Assembly: GCF_000298315.2 (NCBI RefSeq)
Contig: NZ_AEYE02000038.1
Span: 349,762-413,761 of the forward strand
Reading direction: 5' to 3'
DNA length: 64,000 nucleotides
From: Rhizobium grahamii CCGE 502
GTDB lineage: Bacteria; Pseudomonadota; Alphaproteobacteria; Rhizobiales; Rhizobiaceae
The notes below the pieces were generated by a model, which saw nothing but the letters and a program-made list of their open reading frames with translations, made no database searches and was not told the origin of the DNA. Position 1 is the stretch's first letter, and each line of letters opens with the position of its first letter. The position numbers and the translations under genes are program-made. Positions 17,794 to 27,337 of the stretch are shown one piece after another.

Positions 17794-19349
17794 GCGGCGG
17801 ATGTGTTGCTCAGCGGTTCAACGCGATTGGCGTATTTGCGCCTGTAGGCGGAGATGAAATCCTCGTCGCTACAGATGCAGCGGCCGCTCAAATCTTTCGC
17901 TTTCGGGTCATGCAGGTGACCTCCAAGGGGGCGCAGAAGATTCACGCGAGTGCTTGTTGTTGGACTGGTCGGAAAACCCGCACTATGTTTGACCAACTCC
18001 GCAGCCAGCATGATCCCGGCAAGCGCTGACTGAAAGGCCATCGGAACCACGGTTCGGACTTGACGACTTCCATCGCTCAGCTGGAATACAAGACCGCCGC
18101 AGATAGCCTGTTGATAAAAAGAGCGCAGCGGCTGGCCAACAAACGGGGCTAGCGATTCAAAAGGCACAGCCATCGCCGTAGCCACCCGAACTACAAAATC
18201 GTTGGGAACTCCGGCATTGGTCTGCAGGAGCGTCTTCACCAGCTCGTGTTCGTCCGGTATTCCGAATTCCTCGGCAATCAGCTGGTGCTCGTCCTTGGAT
18301 TTTCCGGTCGGCATGTACATGCAACTAAGACATGCCTGACCGTCGTCGAAGCCATGCCGCGAGATCCCGAGATCGTGCTCCTGCGTCCAGGCATTCGCGA
18401 TCCATCGAGGCAGAGCACCTTGGACAGCGAGACGGTCGGCGGCTGTGTCCAGCGCCACACCCACTCGGTCGAAAACCCAGTCGCCCCGGCGCGTAACATA
18501 TTCCGCCCACGTCAGCGGGTGCGCCTCGACCTCGAAAGCGGTCGATCGAAGGGCGGTGCTAGCAAGCTCCGCCTTGGACATGCCGATCTCCGCTTGGCCT
18601 GCCAGGACGTAGCGCTGCAGGTTTGAGAGTTCGACCGCTTCGTGATCGATGATATGCAGGCGACCTGAGAGGCCGGATTGTTTCGCCAGGGCCCAAATCG
18701 CGCCATGGCCTATCGCGCCGAGCCCAACCAGATGCGTGTCGCCTAGGTCGGCAGCGAAGTCAATCGGACCAGCATCGCCGGCTTCAGCCTTGTTATAGCT
18801 GTATAACGAGAGGTCAATGGCCTCGTCCAACTCGGCGCCGGTCAACTGGGCGGCGAAGATGGTTCGAAACACGTTGGCGGCGCCGAAGCAACTGGCGACG
18901 CCCGCTCCAAAAGGCAGCAAACTCGAGCCAGAGCCCACCGGGCTCGTACGCGACAGTTTTGCCGCCCAACCGTCCGATCCGATGAAAAAGGTCGGGCATC
19001 GGAGTGATGGGCTCGTCGCTCCTGCAACGAGGCAGACCGTGGCGAACTTGCCGGAACGCCGGATGCCGACTTTTGGATTGATCGACTTTGCCAAGCGCTC
19101 CAGCGCCTGGGCTTGAGAGCTCGCCGCACTAGCCAAGGGGAGTATCGCCAGAACCGGATACAGTCTTGCAAGCAACCTCACAGCAAGATCTAGCGTCGCC
19201 TGGCCTTCGGCGCACGAAGCGGCCTGATCGTCGAAGGCGACGGCCACGACCTGCTTTTCAAGAGCCGCTTTGAACTCGCCCAGATGAAAATCGGCCAGGA
19301 CCTGAGATGCCGCCGTAGCAGCGCGATCGATGAAATTAGCAAGGGCCAT
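17790..19349 (-). CDS. E1-like ThiF-family adenylyltransferase (ubiquitin-like system)
   Basis: 519-residue enzyme expected to adenylate the C-terminus of the ubiquitin-like protein encoded upstream. The Rossmann ATP loop GLGAIGHG is at 209-216, followed by IIDHEAVELSNLQRYV (233-248) with the acidic and Arg residues that hold ATP-Mg in ThiF/MoeB/E1 enzymes. CLSC at 340-343 and CIC at 491-493 may form a metal site or contribute the thioester cysteine. About 200 N-terminal residues precede the ThiF fold and show no recognised domain. It is the last gene of the operon, two bases after the JAMM gene. Confidence 0.88.
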   Translation of the reverse strand: MALANFIDRAATAASQVLADFHLGEFKAALEKQVVAVAFDDQAASCAEGQATLDLAVRLLARLYPVLAILPLASAASSQAQALERLAKSINPKVGIRRSGKFATVCLVAGATSPSLRCPTFFIGSDGWAAKLSRTSPVGSGSSLLPFGAGVASCFGAANVFRTIFAAQLTGAELDEAIDLSLYSYNKAEAGDAGPIDFAADLGDTHLVGLGAIGHGAIWALAKQSGLSGRLHIIDHEAVELSNLQRYVLAGQAEIGMSKAELASTALRSTAFEVEAHPLTWAEYVTRRGDWVFDRVGVALDTAADRLAVQGALPRWIANAWTQEHDLGISRHGFDDGQACLSCMYMPTGKSKDEHQLIAEEFGIPDEHELVKTLLQTNAGVPNDFVVRVATAMAVPFESLAPFVGQPLRSFYQQAICGGLVFQLSDGSRQVRTVVPMAFQSALAGIMLAAELVKHSAGFPTSPTTSTRVNLLRPLGGHLHDPKAKDLSGRCICSDEDFISAYRRKYANRVEPLSNTSAA

Positions 19350-19351
19350 CG

Positions 19352-19840
19352 TTAACTCGTTATCGTGATCATTCGCGTCAGCGCCGCGGACGCGACCTCA
19401 TTCCAGTTCGCCTTCGCGTCAAGTCGATAAGCGGCCACGCGAGCAAGGTCGAAAGGCTCTCGGGCAAAATTCGGCACTACCAGCGACAGGCACCCAACCG
19501 TGGTAGCGACCGCGTAGGCGTCATCGGTCGTCGAATGATAGGCGTGGCCCGGATGACTATGGATCTGCGCCAGAAGCGTCAGGCCACGTTTGTAGAGCCA
19601 GACATTGAGGCGGTGCAGTTCTTCGGCAGGAACCATCACACAGACGCCGTCGCTCGTTCGGATGTGACGCTGCGCCGGAATAACCGTTTCTGTCACCGCA
19701 AAGTGCTGGTCTTGCCGGACGCCGACCCAGAGCGCCATTCCTTCATGGCCCTGCTGACCAACCGATCGCAGATGCGCTTGCACAGTGGACACGCAGTCTT
19801 GGGGGAGGGCGACGGTTCTAACATCCTCTAACGCGGTCAT
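19352..19840 (-). CDS. JAMM/Mov34-fold isopeptidase
   Basis: Zinc metalloprotease predicted to trim the ubiquitin-like protein or remove it from targets. Start at 19840 (162 aa) is chosen because its ATG overlaps the E2-like stop as ATGA; a longer upstream frame would lie inside the E2 gene. JAMM ligands are complete: E33 (HEGMALWVG), H94-x-H96-P in QIHSHPGHAYHS, S103 and D106/D107. The form HxHPGxxxHSxTDD is that of bacterial JAB proteins in Ub-like operons. Directly precedes the E1-like gene. Confidence 0.87.
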   Translation of the reverse strand: MTALEDVRTVALPQDCVSTVQAHLRSVGQQGHEGMALWVGVRQDQHFAVTETVIPAQRHIRTSDGVCVMVPAEELHRLNVWLYKRGLTLLAQIHSHPGHAYHSTTDDAYAVATTVGCLSLVVPNFAREPFDLARVAAYRLDAKANWNEVASAALTRMITITS

Positions 19841-20439
19841 TCTGGAATGGCCTGAGGTGGCACCTGCAGTCCTCCCACCGCGATTTGAACCTGAATCTGC
19901 AGCTGCTCCACCGGGCCGGTTCCGTACTTGATGATCTTGTCCAGGATGAAGGCCAAACAGCCTTCGCCAGAACCTCGATGAAGTAGCCATGGGTCACCTG
20001 AATGGGCTGGATTATCGTGGTATTCCCGGACTCCCGCCATGCACAGGAATGGTTCGTCCTCGAGACTGTTGGCCTGGATAAAATCCGTCACGGTGTTCGG
20101 CTGGATGAGATCCGGTGGGGTCCCAGACAGACGCCTCAGCATATTCAGGGGGAGATCCTTCCGGGCAATCGGCTGGCGGGTAAATGGATCGACGAAGACC
20201 ACGGACAATGGTCTTAAATCGAAGTTGGTGAAGTCGATCTCGATGGCTGCGCCGATAACGCGCGGTTTCAACTTCGGGCTTGCAAATATGAAGAAAGCGA
20301 TCGGAAAGCTCGCCTCGACCAGGAAGCAGCCTTGAGTCCGATAGGCATCTGCATATGGCCGGAACCGGCCGATCTCCCGATCAAACTTCGCTCGCGAGAC
20401 CTCCGGCTCCACAGTTTGGAGTTCAGGCACCTGCGACAC
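19837..20439 (-). CDS. E2-like / metal-binding Cys-His protein of Ub-like operon
   Basis: 200-residue protein in the E2 position of the operon. Hydrophobic strands around 40-85 (PIAFFIFASP, AAIEIDF, SVVFVDPFT) fit the core of an E2/UBC-like fold, and residues 131-161 contain C133, H141, H146, H154 and C161 in FLCMAGVREYHDNPAHSGDP WLLHRGSGEGC, matching prokaryotic E2-like proteins described with a conserved Cys/His set. Which cysteine would carry the thioester is not evident (C38, C133, C161). It overlaps the Ubl gene by 17 bases and the JAMM gene by 4. Confidence 0.72.
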   Translation of the reverse strand: MSQVPELQTVEPEVSRAKFDREIGRFRPYADAYRTQGCFLVEASFPIAFFIFASPKLKPRVIGAAIEIDFTNFDLRPLSVVFVDPFTRQPIARKDLPLNMLRRLSGTPPDLIQPNTVTDFIQANSLEDEPFLCMAGVREYHDNPAHSGDPWLLHRGSGEGCLAFILDKIIKYGTGPVEQLQIQVQIAVGGLQVPPQAIPE

Positions 20440-20722
20440 CCGCCTTCAGGCTGAGGAACAGGGTTACAGTATTCGCGAAGCCGAAATCGCCAATTTTCTT
20501 GTCGACGTCGAGCAAGGTGCCGGCCTCGTCCTTAAATTCCCAGTTCTCGGCAGGTTGAGCCACGTTCTGCGTGGCCTCAAGGGCTTTGGTGCGAACGACG
20601 TGAAGCGGCTGGTTGGGATTGGCTTCGACCTGCGTGGGCTGGCCGTTCACCACAACGATGATATCGATCTTCCCGGGACCGCCACCGTGATTACCGCCGC
20701 CCTTACCCGAATCCTTCGACAT
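20423..20722 (-). CDS. Ubiquitin-like beta-grasp protein (DUF2604-like)
   Basis: Start at 20722 gives 99 residues; upstream codons look non-coding. After a flexible Gly/His-rich N-terminus (GKGGGNHGGGPGK) comes a ubiquitin-like core: IDIIVVVNGQPTQVEA forms the first hairpin, PLHVVRTKALEAT the helix, then NWEFKDEAGTLLDVDKKIGD and VTLFLSL as late strands, ending KAGVAGA. The order matches DUF2604-type Ub-like proteins that occur with E1, E2 and JAB genes. There is no terminal Gly-Gly; the protein ends Ala-Gly-Ala. First gene of the four-gene operon. Confidence 0.82.
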   Translation of the reverse strand: MSKDSGKGGGNHGGGPGKIDIIVVVNGQPTQVEANPNQPLHVVRTKALEATQNVAQPAENWEFKDEAGTLLDVDKKIGDFGFANTVTLFLSLKAGVAGA

Positions 20723-20833
20723 TGTCGTACTCCTGTGGCTTGCCAACCGGCCCCAAGGTGCTACTGCCGACTCATTGGTGAGCGGGCTGGCGGTCTTTGA
20801 TCGTCCACTCGGCGCCACGAACCGCGAGTACAT

Positions 20834-21793
20834 GAAAGACAGGGGATAAGCTACCGAATCGGTGCTAGACTTCTTTTAAGCGGTACTTGATCGGCAAGTA
20901 AACCAGTCGAAACTGCTTATCCCAACTATAATCGATTAGAGCATTGCGAAAGTATTCTCGATATCTTCATGTGCCTCGCAGTCGCCAGTTCGAGTGGCCT
21001 CCTGCAACCGGGCACGCCATGTGCAGCGTTCGCCGGCCGGTCTGAATTTCGGTTCGATCGAGCTAGGCGGCGCTGTGATGATTTGCATCGGGCGGCTATC
21101 GGCCCGCAATCTTGACTCAAGGTTGCGGCAACTAATGCACCAGATCGGCCATCAGCTGGCGCCGCAACCGCGGCTGATGAAACGTCCGCCGGTGGTTACA
21201 TGGCAGCCGCTGCCCAATTTACTTGGACCTCGGTAACGAGCACATCGGCCTTCCGGGACTTTCGAGCAAGCCAATCCTCTGGAGGCTCCATTTCGGGATT
21301 GGAGATGCCGTCGCAACGCCGATATCTCGCAAAAGCTTCATTGAACACCACCGAGACTGCGCGCCCTTACGCGGATATCGACGCCAGGTAAGGTAATCGT
21401 ACCGTACAGGAGAAGCGACATCTGGCCGCGAAGAAGAAGGGCGGCCGAGATTCTGAAGTCGTCGGCTTCCTGTCGCAAGGTTCAATTCGGGGACGGGCTA
21501 GCTTGTTCGGCCGTTAACTCGCTCGAGCAAGTCCATTTCCATCACGACGTCGGTCTGCAAGTCCTCGCCGACCGTAAACGTGGTGCTTCCGGTTGTCGCA
21601 AATCGGGCCCGTTTCTAGAATGCTATGGCTCGTGCGTTTCGCTCGAACACGGTTAGTTCCACGCGCGCTGTCGGAATTGCATCAGGTCTGGTTCCTTGCC
21701 CGCTGATCGTTGCGCAAGCTGAAGACCACTATACATATTGGAGAAGCTAACCCAAGTGCATCACGCCTGTTTTGCAGGGTAGGGCATCACGCC
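20834..21793. other. Upstream region of Ubl operon, degenerate sequence
   Basis: The first 100 bases must hold the operon promoter, though no strong -35/-10 was identified. Beyond that the sequence looks like eroded coding DNA: minus-strand piece RFATTGSTTFTVGEDLQTDV continuing VMEMDLLERV (about 21500-21610) reads well but has no start or known family. No IS end was defined. Confidence 0.35.
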
Positions 21794-22791
21794 TCATCCT
21801 GCAAATGCTCCATGAACACCTCGGCCGGCGTCTTTTAGCCAAGGCATTTGCGGGGTTGGTCGTTCAGATGGCGCGCAAGTTGGATCAGGTCGCGCTGTGA
21901 CACGGCGGCCAGGTCTGTAGTTCCTGGCATGAAGCGGCGAATGCGCTTGTTGGCGTTTTCCACGGCTCCTTTGCCACGGTGCACTCGGGTCGCAGAACCA
22001 GCTACGCGCGCCGATCCCTTCTTCCAAAGCCCTGAATCCGGCAAACTCGGTACCGCGGTCAAACGTGAAGCTTTGACGTGCAAAGGCCGGCAAAGGAGAG
22101 AAAGCTCTGATGATCTTGTCCATGATCGGGCGAGAATGCCGGCTTGGATTCTTGATGAGAACGGTGTACCGGCTCTTGCGCTCCACGAGGGACGTGACAT
22201 TGGCATGGCCGAGTGGACGCTCAAAGATGAGGAGGTCGCCCTCCCAATGCCCAAACTGCGATCTGATCTATCTCCAATAAAATCAGGACGTTCGGCTATG
22301 CGATGCGAGGCTGGAAACACACCGTCGCGCGGCTTCCTGGAGCGCAGTGGACGACGTTTGCGACGCGCTTCCGGGAGATACTGATAGAGGCCAAGCCCAT
22401 AATCTCCCTTGCTGTAAATGAAGCGATAGATTGTCTCTTTACAGACGCGGACGAGGCTGCGTCCGTCCAACAGCAGGCGCCCGGCGATCTGCTCCGGAGA
22501 CCAGCGTGCCTCTAGCTGGTTGATGATCTCCGTGCGTAAGTTCGGGTGCCGCCGCAGCTTTCTCAACCGGCGTCGCCGTTCCTTAGAAATATCGTGAGCT
22601 ACCGTGCTGTAGTAGCCGTCGTAGTCCGGCAGTTCACGATCGCTAAACGTGTTGCGTTTGATCTCGCGGTAAATCGTCGAACGATGGCGGCCAAGCTGAC
22701 GTGCCATTTCGTTGACTGGATCTTTTGCCGCCACCAGCTGATGTAGGCGACGTCGGTCGGCGAGAGCAAGCTGCGTATAGCATCGGGACAT
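21794..22791 (-). pseudogene. IS30-family transposase, two frameshifts
   Basis: N-terminal MSRCYTQLALADRRRLHQLV and HTH RQLGRHRSTIYREIKRNTF are intact to about residue 165 (RPDFIGDRS). The frame then shifts to VTSLVERKSRYTVLIKNPSR and TFDRGTEFAGF in a second frame, and back for ENANKRIRRFMPG and LNDQPRKCLG. All DDE blocks exist but not in one frame. A fragment of a sister copy lies at 11759-12244. Confidence 0.85.
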
Positions 22792-22944
22792 GCCAAAATC
22801 TCCAAAGTGAAGCCGTTGAAATCATTGGCATGTCGCAATTGGAAATAGAATGTACCGCGGCTACAACAAATGTGGCGTAAGCTTTATTATGGAACAGCAA
22901 AGCGGCTTTGTTTCTGTTGCTTTTTCGAAGTGGCATTGTGACAT

Positions 22945-23175
22945 TTGCCCGCTTCGGGAGCGCGGGTCATACACCCATCGCGAGGCGTCTCGGCATTTCC
23001 GGGTGTCGCCACGCTGGTGCCGGCGTCGGGCCGGCAGCTCGACCTGATATTCAAAACCCGGACGCTAGACGGACTGAGCGACAAGGAGCGCAAGAAGGCG
23101 ATATCTACACTGGCTTGTCTGCTGATGCAGGCGGCCGGTCTGGCCGTCGAGGAGCTCAACGATGACCAGCACTGA
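22945..23175 (+). CDS. Small protein coupled to large serine recombinase
   Basis: 76-residue frame whose second half, LDLIFKTRTLDGLSDKERKK then AISTLACLLMQAAGLAVEEL, reads as a helical small protein of the kind found directly upstream of rhizobial large serine recombinases. It overlaps the recombinase start by 14 bases. The N-terminal third is poorly supported and the true start is uncertain. Function unknown, perhaps a recombination accessory factor. Confidence 0.45.
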   Translation: MPASGARVIHPSRGVSAFPGVATLVPASGRQLDLIFKTRTLDGLSDKERKKAISTLACLLMQAAGLAVEELNDDQH

Positions 23176-25230
23176 GTTAATGCCGACAGCGCTACTCGCG
23201 CGCAAAGCCATCGTTTATGTTCGGCAGTCCACGCAGTCGCAGGTCATGACCAATCTGGAAAGCCAGCGACGGCAGTATGATCTTGTTGACGTCGCGCGAC
23301 AGCGCGGCTTCAGCGACATTGAGGTCATCGACGATGACCTTGGGCGCTCTGCCAGCGGAACTGTTGCACGCCCCGGCTTCGATCGTCTCGTCGCCCTGCT
23401 GTGCGCCGGCAAAGTTGGTGCCGTTTTATGCTTCGACGCCTCACGGCTCGCACGTAACGGCCGCGACTGGCACCATCTGCTTGAGCTATGCGGCCTCGTT
23501 GAAGCCCGCGTCATAGACCACGACGGTGTCTACAATCCATGCCGGCCCAACGACCGTCTGCTATTAGGCATGAAGGGAAGTATCAGCGAGTTCGAATTGG
23601 GCGTGCTGAGAGCCCGCATGCTTGATGCCGCCAGATCAAAAGCGCGCCGTGGCGAATTGCGACTTTCCGTTCCGTTCGGCTACATCTGGCATCGGGAGGC
23701 CGGGCTTGGGCTGGACCCCGATCTGCGTCTGCAAGAGGTGATCCGATCCATATTCGCCCGCTTCCACGAGCTTGGAAGTGCACGCCAGGTGCTGCTGTCG
23801 ATGACGAAAGATCAGATTCACTTCCCGCGACCGTCGGATGAAGGGCGCATGACCAACTTCGTATGGAAGCCAGTCCGTTATCGCAATGTAATCGGCATCC
23901 TCAAGAACCCTTTCTACGCCGGCGTCTATGTCTATGGGAAGAGCGAGAAGCGGACTGCCATCGTCGATGGACGGGCTCGGCGCAGTTACGGGCACGGCAA
24001 GCCCGTTGGCACCTGGGAGGTGATGATCCAGGACCATCACGAAGGTTACATCAGTTGGGACGAATACGAGCGCAACCAACAGCAATTGGCGCTCAATAAT
24101 TATGGCCGCTCGGGCGGGACTAAATCGGGCCGCGGCGGCAAAGCGCTATTATCGGGTCTCCTAACCTGCAGACGGTGTGGGCAGCGACTGAGTGTTGCCT
24201 ATACGGGCAATCCACACAATCCTGTCTATCGCTGCGACAAGCAGAATCGAATGATGGGCTTGCGCCGGTGCATGACGTTCGGTGGGCCGAAGGTCGATGC
24301 AGCGGTTGCGCGCGAGTTGTTGCGCGCGGTAGAACCGTTAGCGATCGAAGCGACCTTTGAAGCAGAGCGGATGCACCGGGAGCGGCAAGAAGACCAGCGG
24401 CACATTCACGATCTGGAGCTACAACAGGCTCGCTACGAGGCTAGCCTTGCTGAACGTCGCTATGCGGCATGCGATCCCGACAACCGTCTCATTGCCGCGC
24501 AGCTTGAGAAGAATTGGGAAACTGCGCTACGCCGCGTGCGCGATCTGGAAGTCCGCAAGCCTGCCGAAAGTCCTTCAACCATCGAGGTTGATCCGGCACC
24601 TTTGCAAACCTTGCCGACAATCTCTTGGCGGCCTGGGAGTCGCCCGATGTGACCATGCGCGTGCGCCAGCAACTGCTGCGTACACTCATCGCCGACATTG
24701 TCGTTGATGTCGATGATGCGGTGCGCGATGTGGTGTTGACGATCCATTGGAAGGGCGGTCAGCATTCGGAGCTCAAGGTCCGCAAGCCTCGGACCGGTGA
24801 ACACGGTTGTGCCACCACGGAGGTTGCCTTGGCGGTGATGCGCAGCATGGCTGGTCGCTGGTCCGATGAACATATCGCCGCGTCGCTCAATCGAATGGGC
24901 ATGCCCACGGGGCAAGGAAAAACCTGGACCGCGCACCGGGTCGCGTCTGTGAGGCGCGTACGCGCAATCCACGCGTACAAATCAGCCGACAAAGACGGCG
25001 AATGGCTGACCATGACAGAGGCTGCGGCGGTCTTGGGCGTGACCAATCATCGGATACGCCATCTGATCAAGACGAACGTGTTGTCTGCCGAACAGGTGGT
25101 TCCCGGCGCGCCGTATCAAATCCGGGCCAGCGACCTGACTTCTACGACGGTCCAAGCCGCGATAGCCCGAAAGGGCCGCCCGTGTCGCAGTGCTGACGCG
25201 GACACGCTTCCAATGTTTATAGATACTTAG
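23162..25230 (+). pseudogene. Large serine recombinase, single frameshift
   Basis: Resolvase-type catalytic domain with the nucleophile serine S23 in IVYVRQSTQSQ and the SRLARNGRDWHHLLELC motif; then a recombinase domain (NPFYAGVYVYGK) and a zinc ribbon (LLTCRRCGQRL with YRCDKQ). The first frame ends at 24652 after PAPLQTLPTISWRPG, while the second (from about 24600) continues FANLADNLLAAWESPDV through an MTEAAAVLGVTNHRIRHLI helix-turn-helix to 25230. One lost or gained base near 24600 explains both; about 690 residues before damage. The catalytic and zinc domains remain readable, so partial activity is not excluded. Confidence 0.85.
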
Positions 25231-25350
25231 AGAAGGAGCGCACAATGACTCAGGTCCGGCGAAGCCGCGCAGCGCCCGTTCGGCGGCATTATTGGTGAGG
25301 CAATATGCGGGAGGTGCGGACGGATTCTTGGACTAACAGGAGATAGTTCA

Positions 25351-26115
25351 TGTATTCGTACGAAGACCGCATGAGAGCCGTGCAGCTCTACATCAAGCTT
25401 GGTAGACGCGTGAAGGCCACGATCCGTCAGTAGCGGCACTGGTCAGAAGAGGAGAACAGGTATCCGAAAAGGTCGTACGCCGCCTGATGAAGCAGGAACA
25501 GCTTGTCGTGGCTACGGTGAAGCGGCGTCGGTACACCTCTTACCAAGGCGAACTGGACGCCGCGCCGGAAAATCTGGTCGATCGTGATTTCCACGCTGCG
25601 GGGCCAAACGAGAAATGGCTCACCGATATCACCGAATTCAAGTTACCGGCGGGTAAAGTGTATCTGTCGCCTATGATCGACCGCTTCGACGGGCTCGTGG
25701 TCAGTTGGTCCGTGGGCACGCGTCCAGACGCCGAGCTCGTGAATAGCATGCTTGATGCCGCAATCGAAACGATCACCGATAGTTCCGAGCGCCCAGTCGT
25801 GCACTCTGATCGGGGTGCCCATTATCGCTGGCCCGGGTGGCTGTCGCGCATGCACAATGCTCAGCTCGCCCGCTCCATGTCACGGAAAGGGTGTTCACCG
25901 GACAACGCGGCCTGCGAGGGCTTCTTCGGACGGCTGAAAAATGAGATGTACCACCATCGCGACTGGATCAACACGACGCTTGACGACTTCATGCAGCAGG
26001 TGGATTCCTATATCCGGTGGTACAATCAGCATCGCATCAAAATCTCACTCGGTGGCCTCAGCCCCTCGGAATACCGCCGGAACCTCGGAATTGCAGCACA
26101 GGCAGTCCAAGAATT
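25351..26115 (+). pseudogene. IS3-family orfA-orfB relic with internal deletion
   Basis: Begins as orfA (MYSYEDRMRAVQLYIKLGRR) but stops after 27 codons; the sequence then jumps into orfB: RRLMKQEQLVVATVKRRRYT, the DDE core WLTDITEF, HSDRGAHYR and a C-terminal part NEMYHHRDW ... YNQHRIKISLGGLSPSEYRR. The middle of the element is deleted. The open frame continues to 26269 through non-IS sequence that holds the promoter at 26178. Confidence 0.8.
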
Positions 26116-26177
26116 CGTCCGCACCTCCCCACAACAATGTTGGAGCTCTGTCGTAGATGGAGTGGCTCATCATGTCG

Positions 26178-26193
26178 TTGGCACGATTAATGC
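26178..26193 (+). promoter_or_regulatory. Sigma-54 promoter upstream of 2-hydroxyacid dehydrogenase
   Basis: TTGGCACGATTAATGC matches the RpoN consensus TGGCACG-N4-TTGC at all but one position and has 10 bases between GG and GC. Transcription would start near 26205, 173 bases before the dehydrogenase ATG. No TGT-N10-ACA site was found within 150 bases upstream, where the IS3 relic lies. Confidence 0.7.
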
Positions 26194-26377
26194 TTTAGAT
26201 GATCCGCGACGTCGTGCTGGGAAATTCGATACAGGAGGGAGGCGTAGGCTCGTGTTCAGAACTGGCTGACAAGCAGTAACCAGTATTGATGACCATAAAC
26301 CAGCCCGACGACCTGGCATGGCTTTTTATGGACCGGCTCCCAATACTAAGGCGCGGTTAGATAGAGGTAATGACATC

Positions 26378-27337
26378 ATGCGGAAGAAATTGGTAGGTCT
26401 GCTTCCTGCAGGAACGATTCCTCCTGCGTCGATAAGCAAAGCTAATAGGTTTGCAGAAGTAGTCCTCACTGAATCGGCGCATCAAGCTCTTCACGAACTG
26501 CAAGATGCAGAGGGTTTGTTGCTTTGGGACATTTCTAACCCGATCATCCGAACCAACCCGCTGCCACCAAAGCTGGACTGGATTCAAACGACAAGTGTTG
26601 GAGTCGAGACAGTGGTATCCAGTGAGGTAGCTTGCTCGGACATCATTGTCACAAACATGCGTGGGATCTTTGAACGACCTATCGCTGAGTACGTCCTTGG
26701 TATGTTACTGATGGTGAACAAAGATTTTCGCCGAACCATCGAATTTCAGCGTGTGAAGAAATGGAACTGGCGATCGACCCTCGAGTTGCGGGGCCAGACA
26801 GTTGTCTTGGTTGGGCCGGGTGCTATTGGCAAAGAGATATTCGACCTTCTCACTGCGGTAGGTATGAAAGTAATCGCGGTAGGGCGCCGTGAATTGATCA
26901 GCGATCCCGTTTTTGGTCATCGGCGATCGATTTATGATCTCGCCAGCATTTTACCCACAGCAGACGCGGTGGTTCTATCGTTACCTCTGACAGCTGAAAC
27001 CCATGGCTTCATGAATTATGAGCGGTTCTCGAGTATGAAGCCAGGGGCAGTCTTCGTAAATATCGGCCGCGGCGGTCTCGTTGATGAGCAAGCGTTGATC
27101 ACATCGCTCGAGGATGGCCAGCTGACGAGTGCCCTGCTTGATGTTTTCGCAATGGAACCACTTCCATCAGATCATCCCTTCTGGCTAATGGAACAGGTTT
27201 TTGTATCGCCTCACATGTCAGCCGAGGTTAATGGTTGGGAGGAAAAGGCTGTCGCAAAATTCCTGGAGAATCTCGAACGATGGACTTTGGGTAAACCCCT
27301 GGAGAACATCATCGACAAAGCAGCTCGCTTACTCTGA
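26378..27337 (+). CDS. D-isomer-specific 2-hydroxyacid dehydrogenase
   Basis: NAD(P)-dependent oxidoreductase of the D-2-hydroxyacid dehydrogenase family (phosphoglycerate, glyoxylate and hydroxypyruvate reductases). ATG at 26378 (319 aa) is preferred over one 20 codons upstream because AGAGGT precedes it. Seen: nucleotide loop VGPGAIGKEIF, GRGGLVDEQAL and the catalytic Arg/Glu/His region, with SPHMSAE supplying the His. The active-site Arg is in NIGRGG. Monocistronic behind a sigma-54 promoter, which suggests nitrogen or nodule-linked control. It resembles the 48589-49614 protein only at family level. Confidence 0.9.
   Translation: MRKKLVGLLPAGTIPPASISKANRFAEVVLTESAHQALHELQDAEGLLLWDISNPIIRTNPLPPKLDWIQTTSVGVETVVSSEVACSDIIVTNMRGIFERPIAEYVLGMLLMVNKDFRRTIEFQRVKKWNWRSTLELRGQTVVLVGPGAIGKEIFDLLTAVGMKVIAVGRRELISDPVFGHRRSIYDLASILPTADAVVLSLPLTAETHGFMNYERFSSMKPGAVFVNIGRGGLVDEQALITSLEDGQLTSALLDVFAMEPLPSDHPFWLMEQVFVSPHMSAEVNGWEEKAVAKFLENLERWTLGKPLENIIDKAARLL

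Noticed and set aside
22303-22746. Plus-strand frames over the IS30 relic
   Set aside because: Antisense of the transposase; the same frames recur over the sister fragment at 11954-12346 for that reason.
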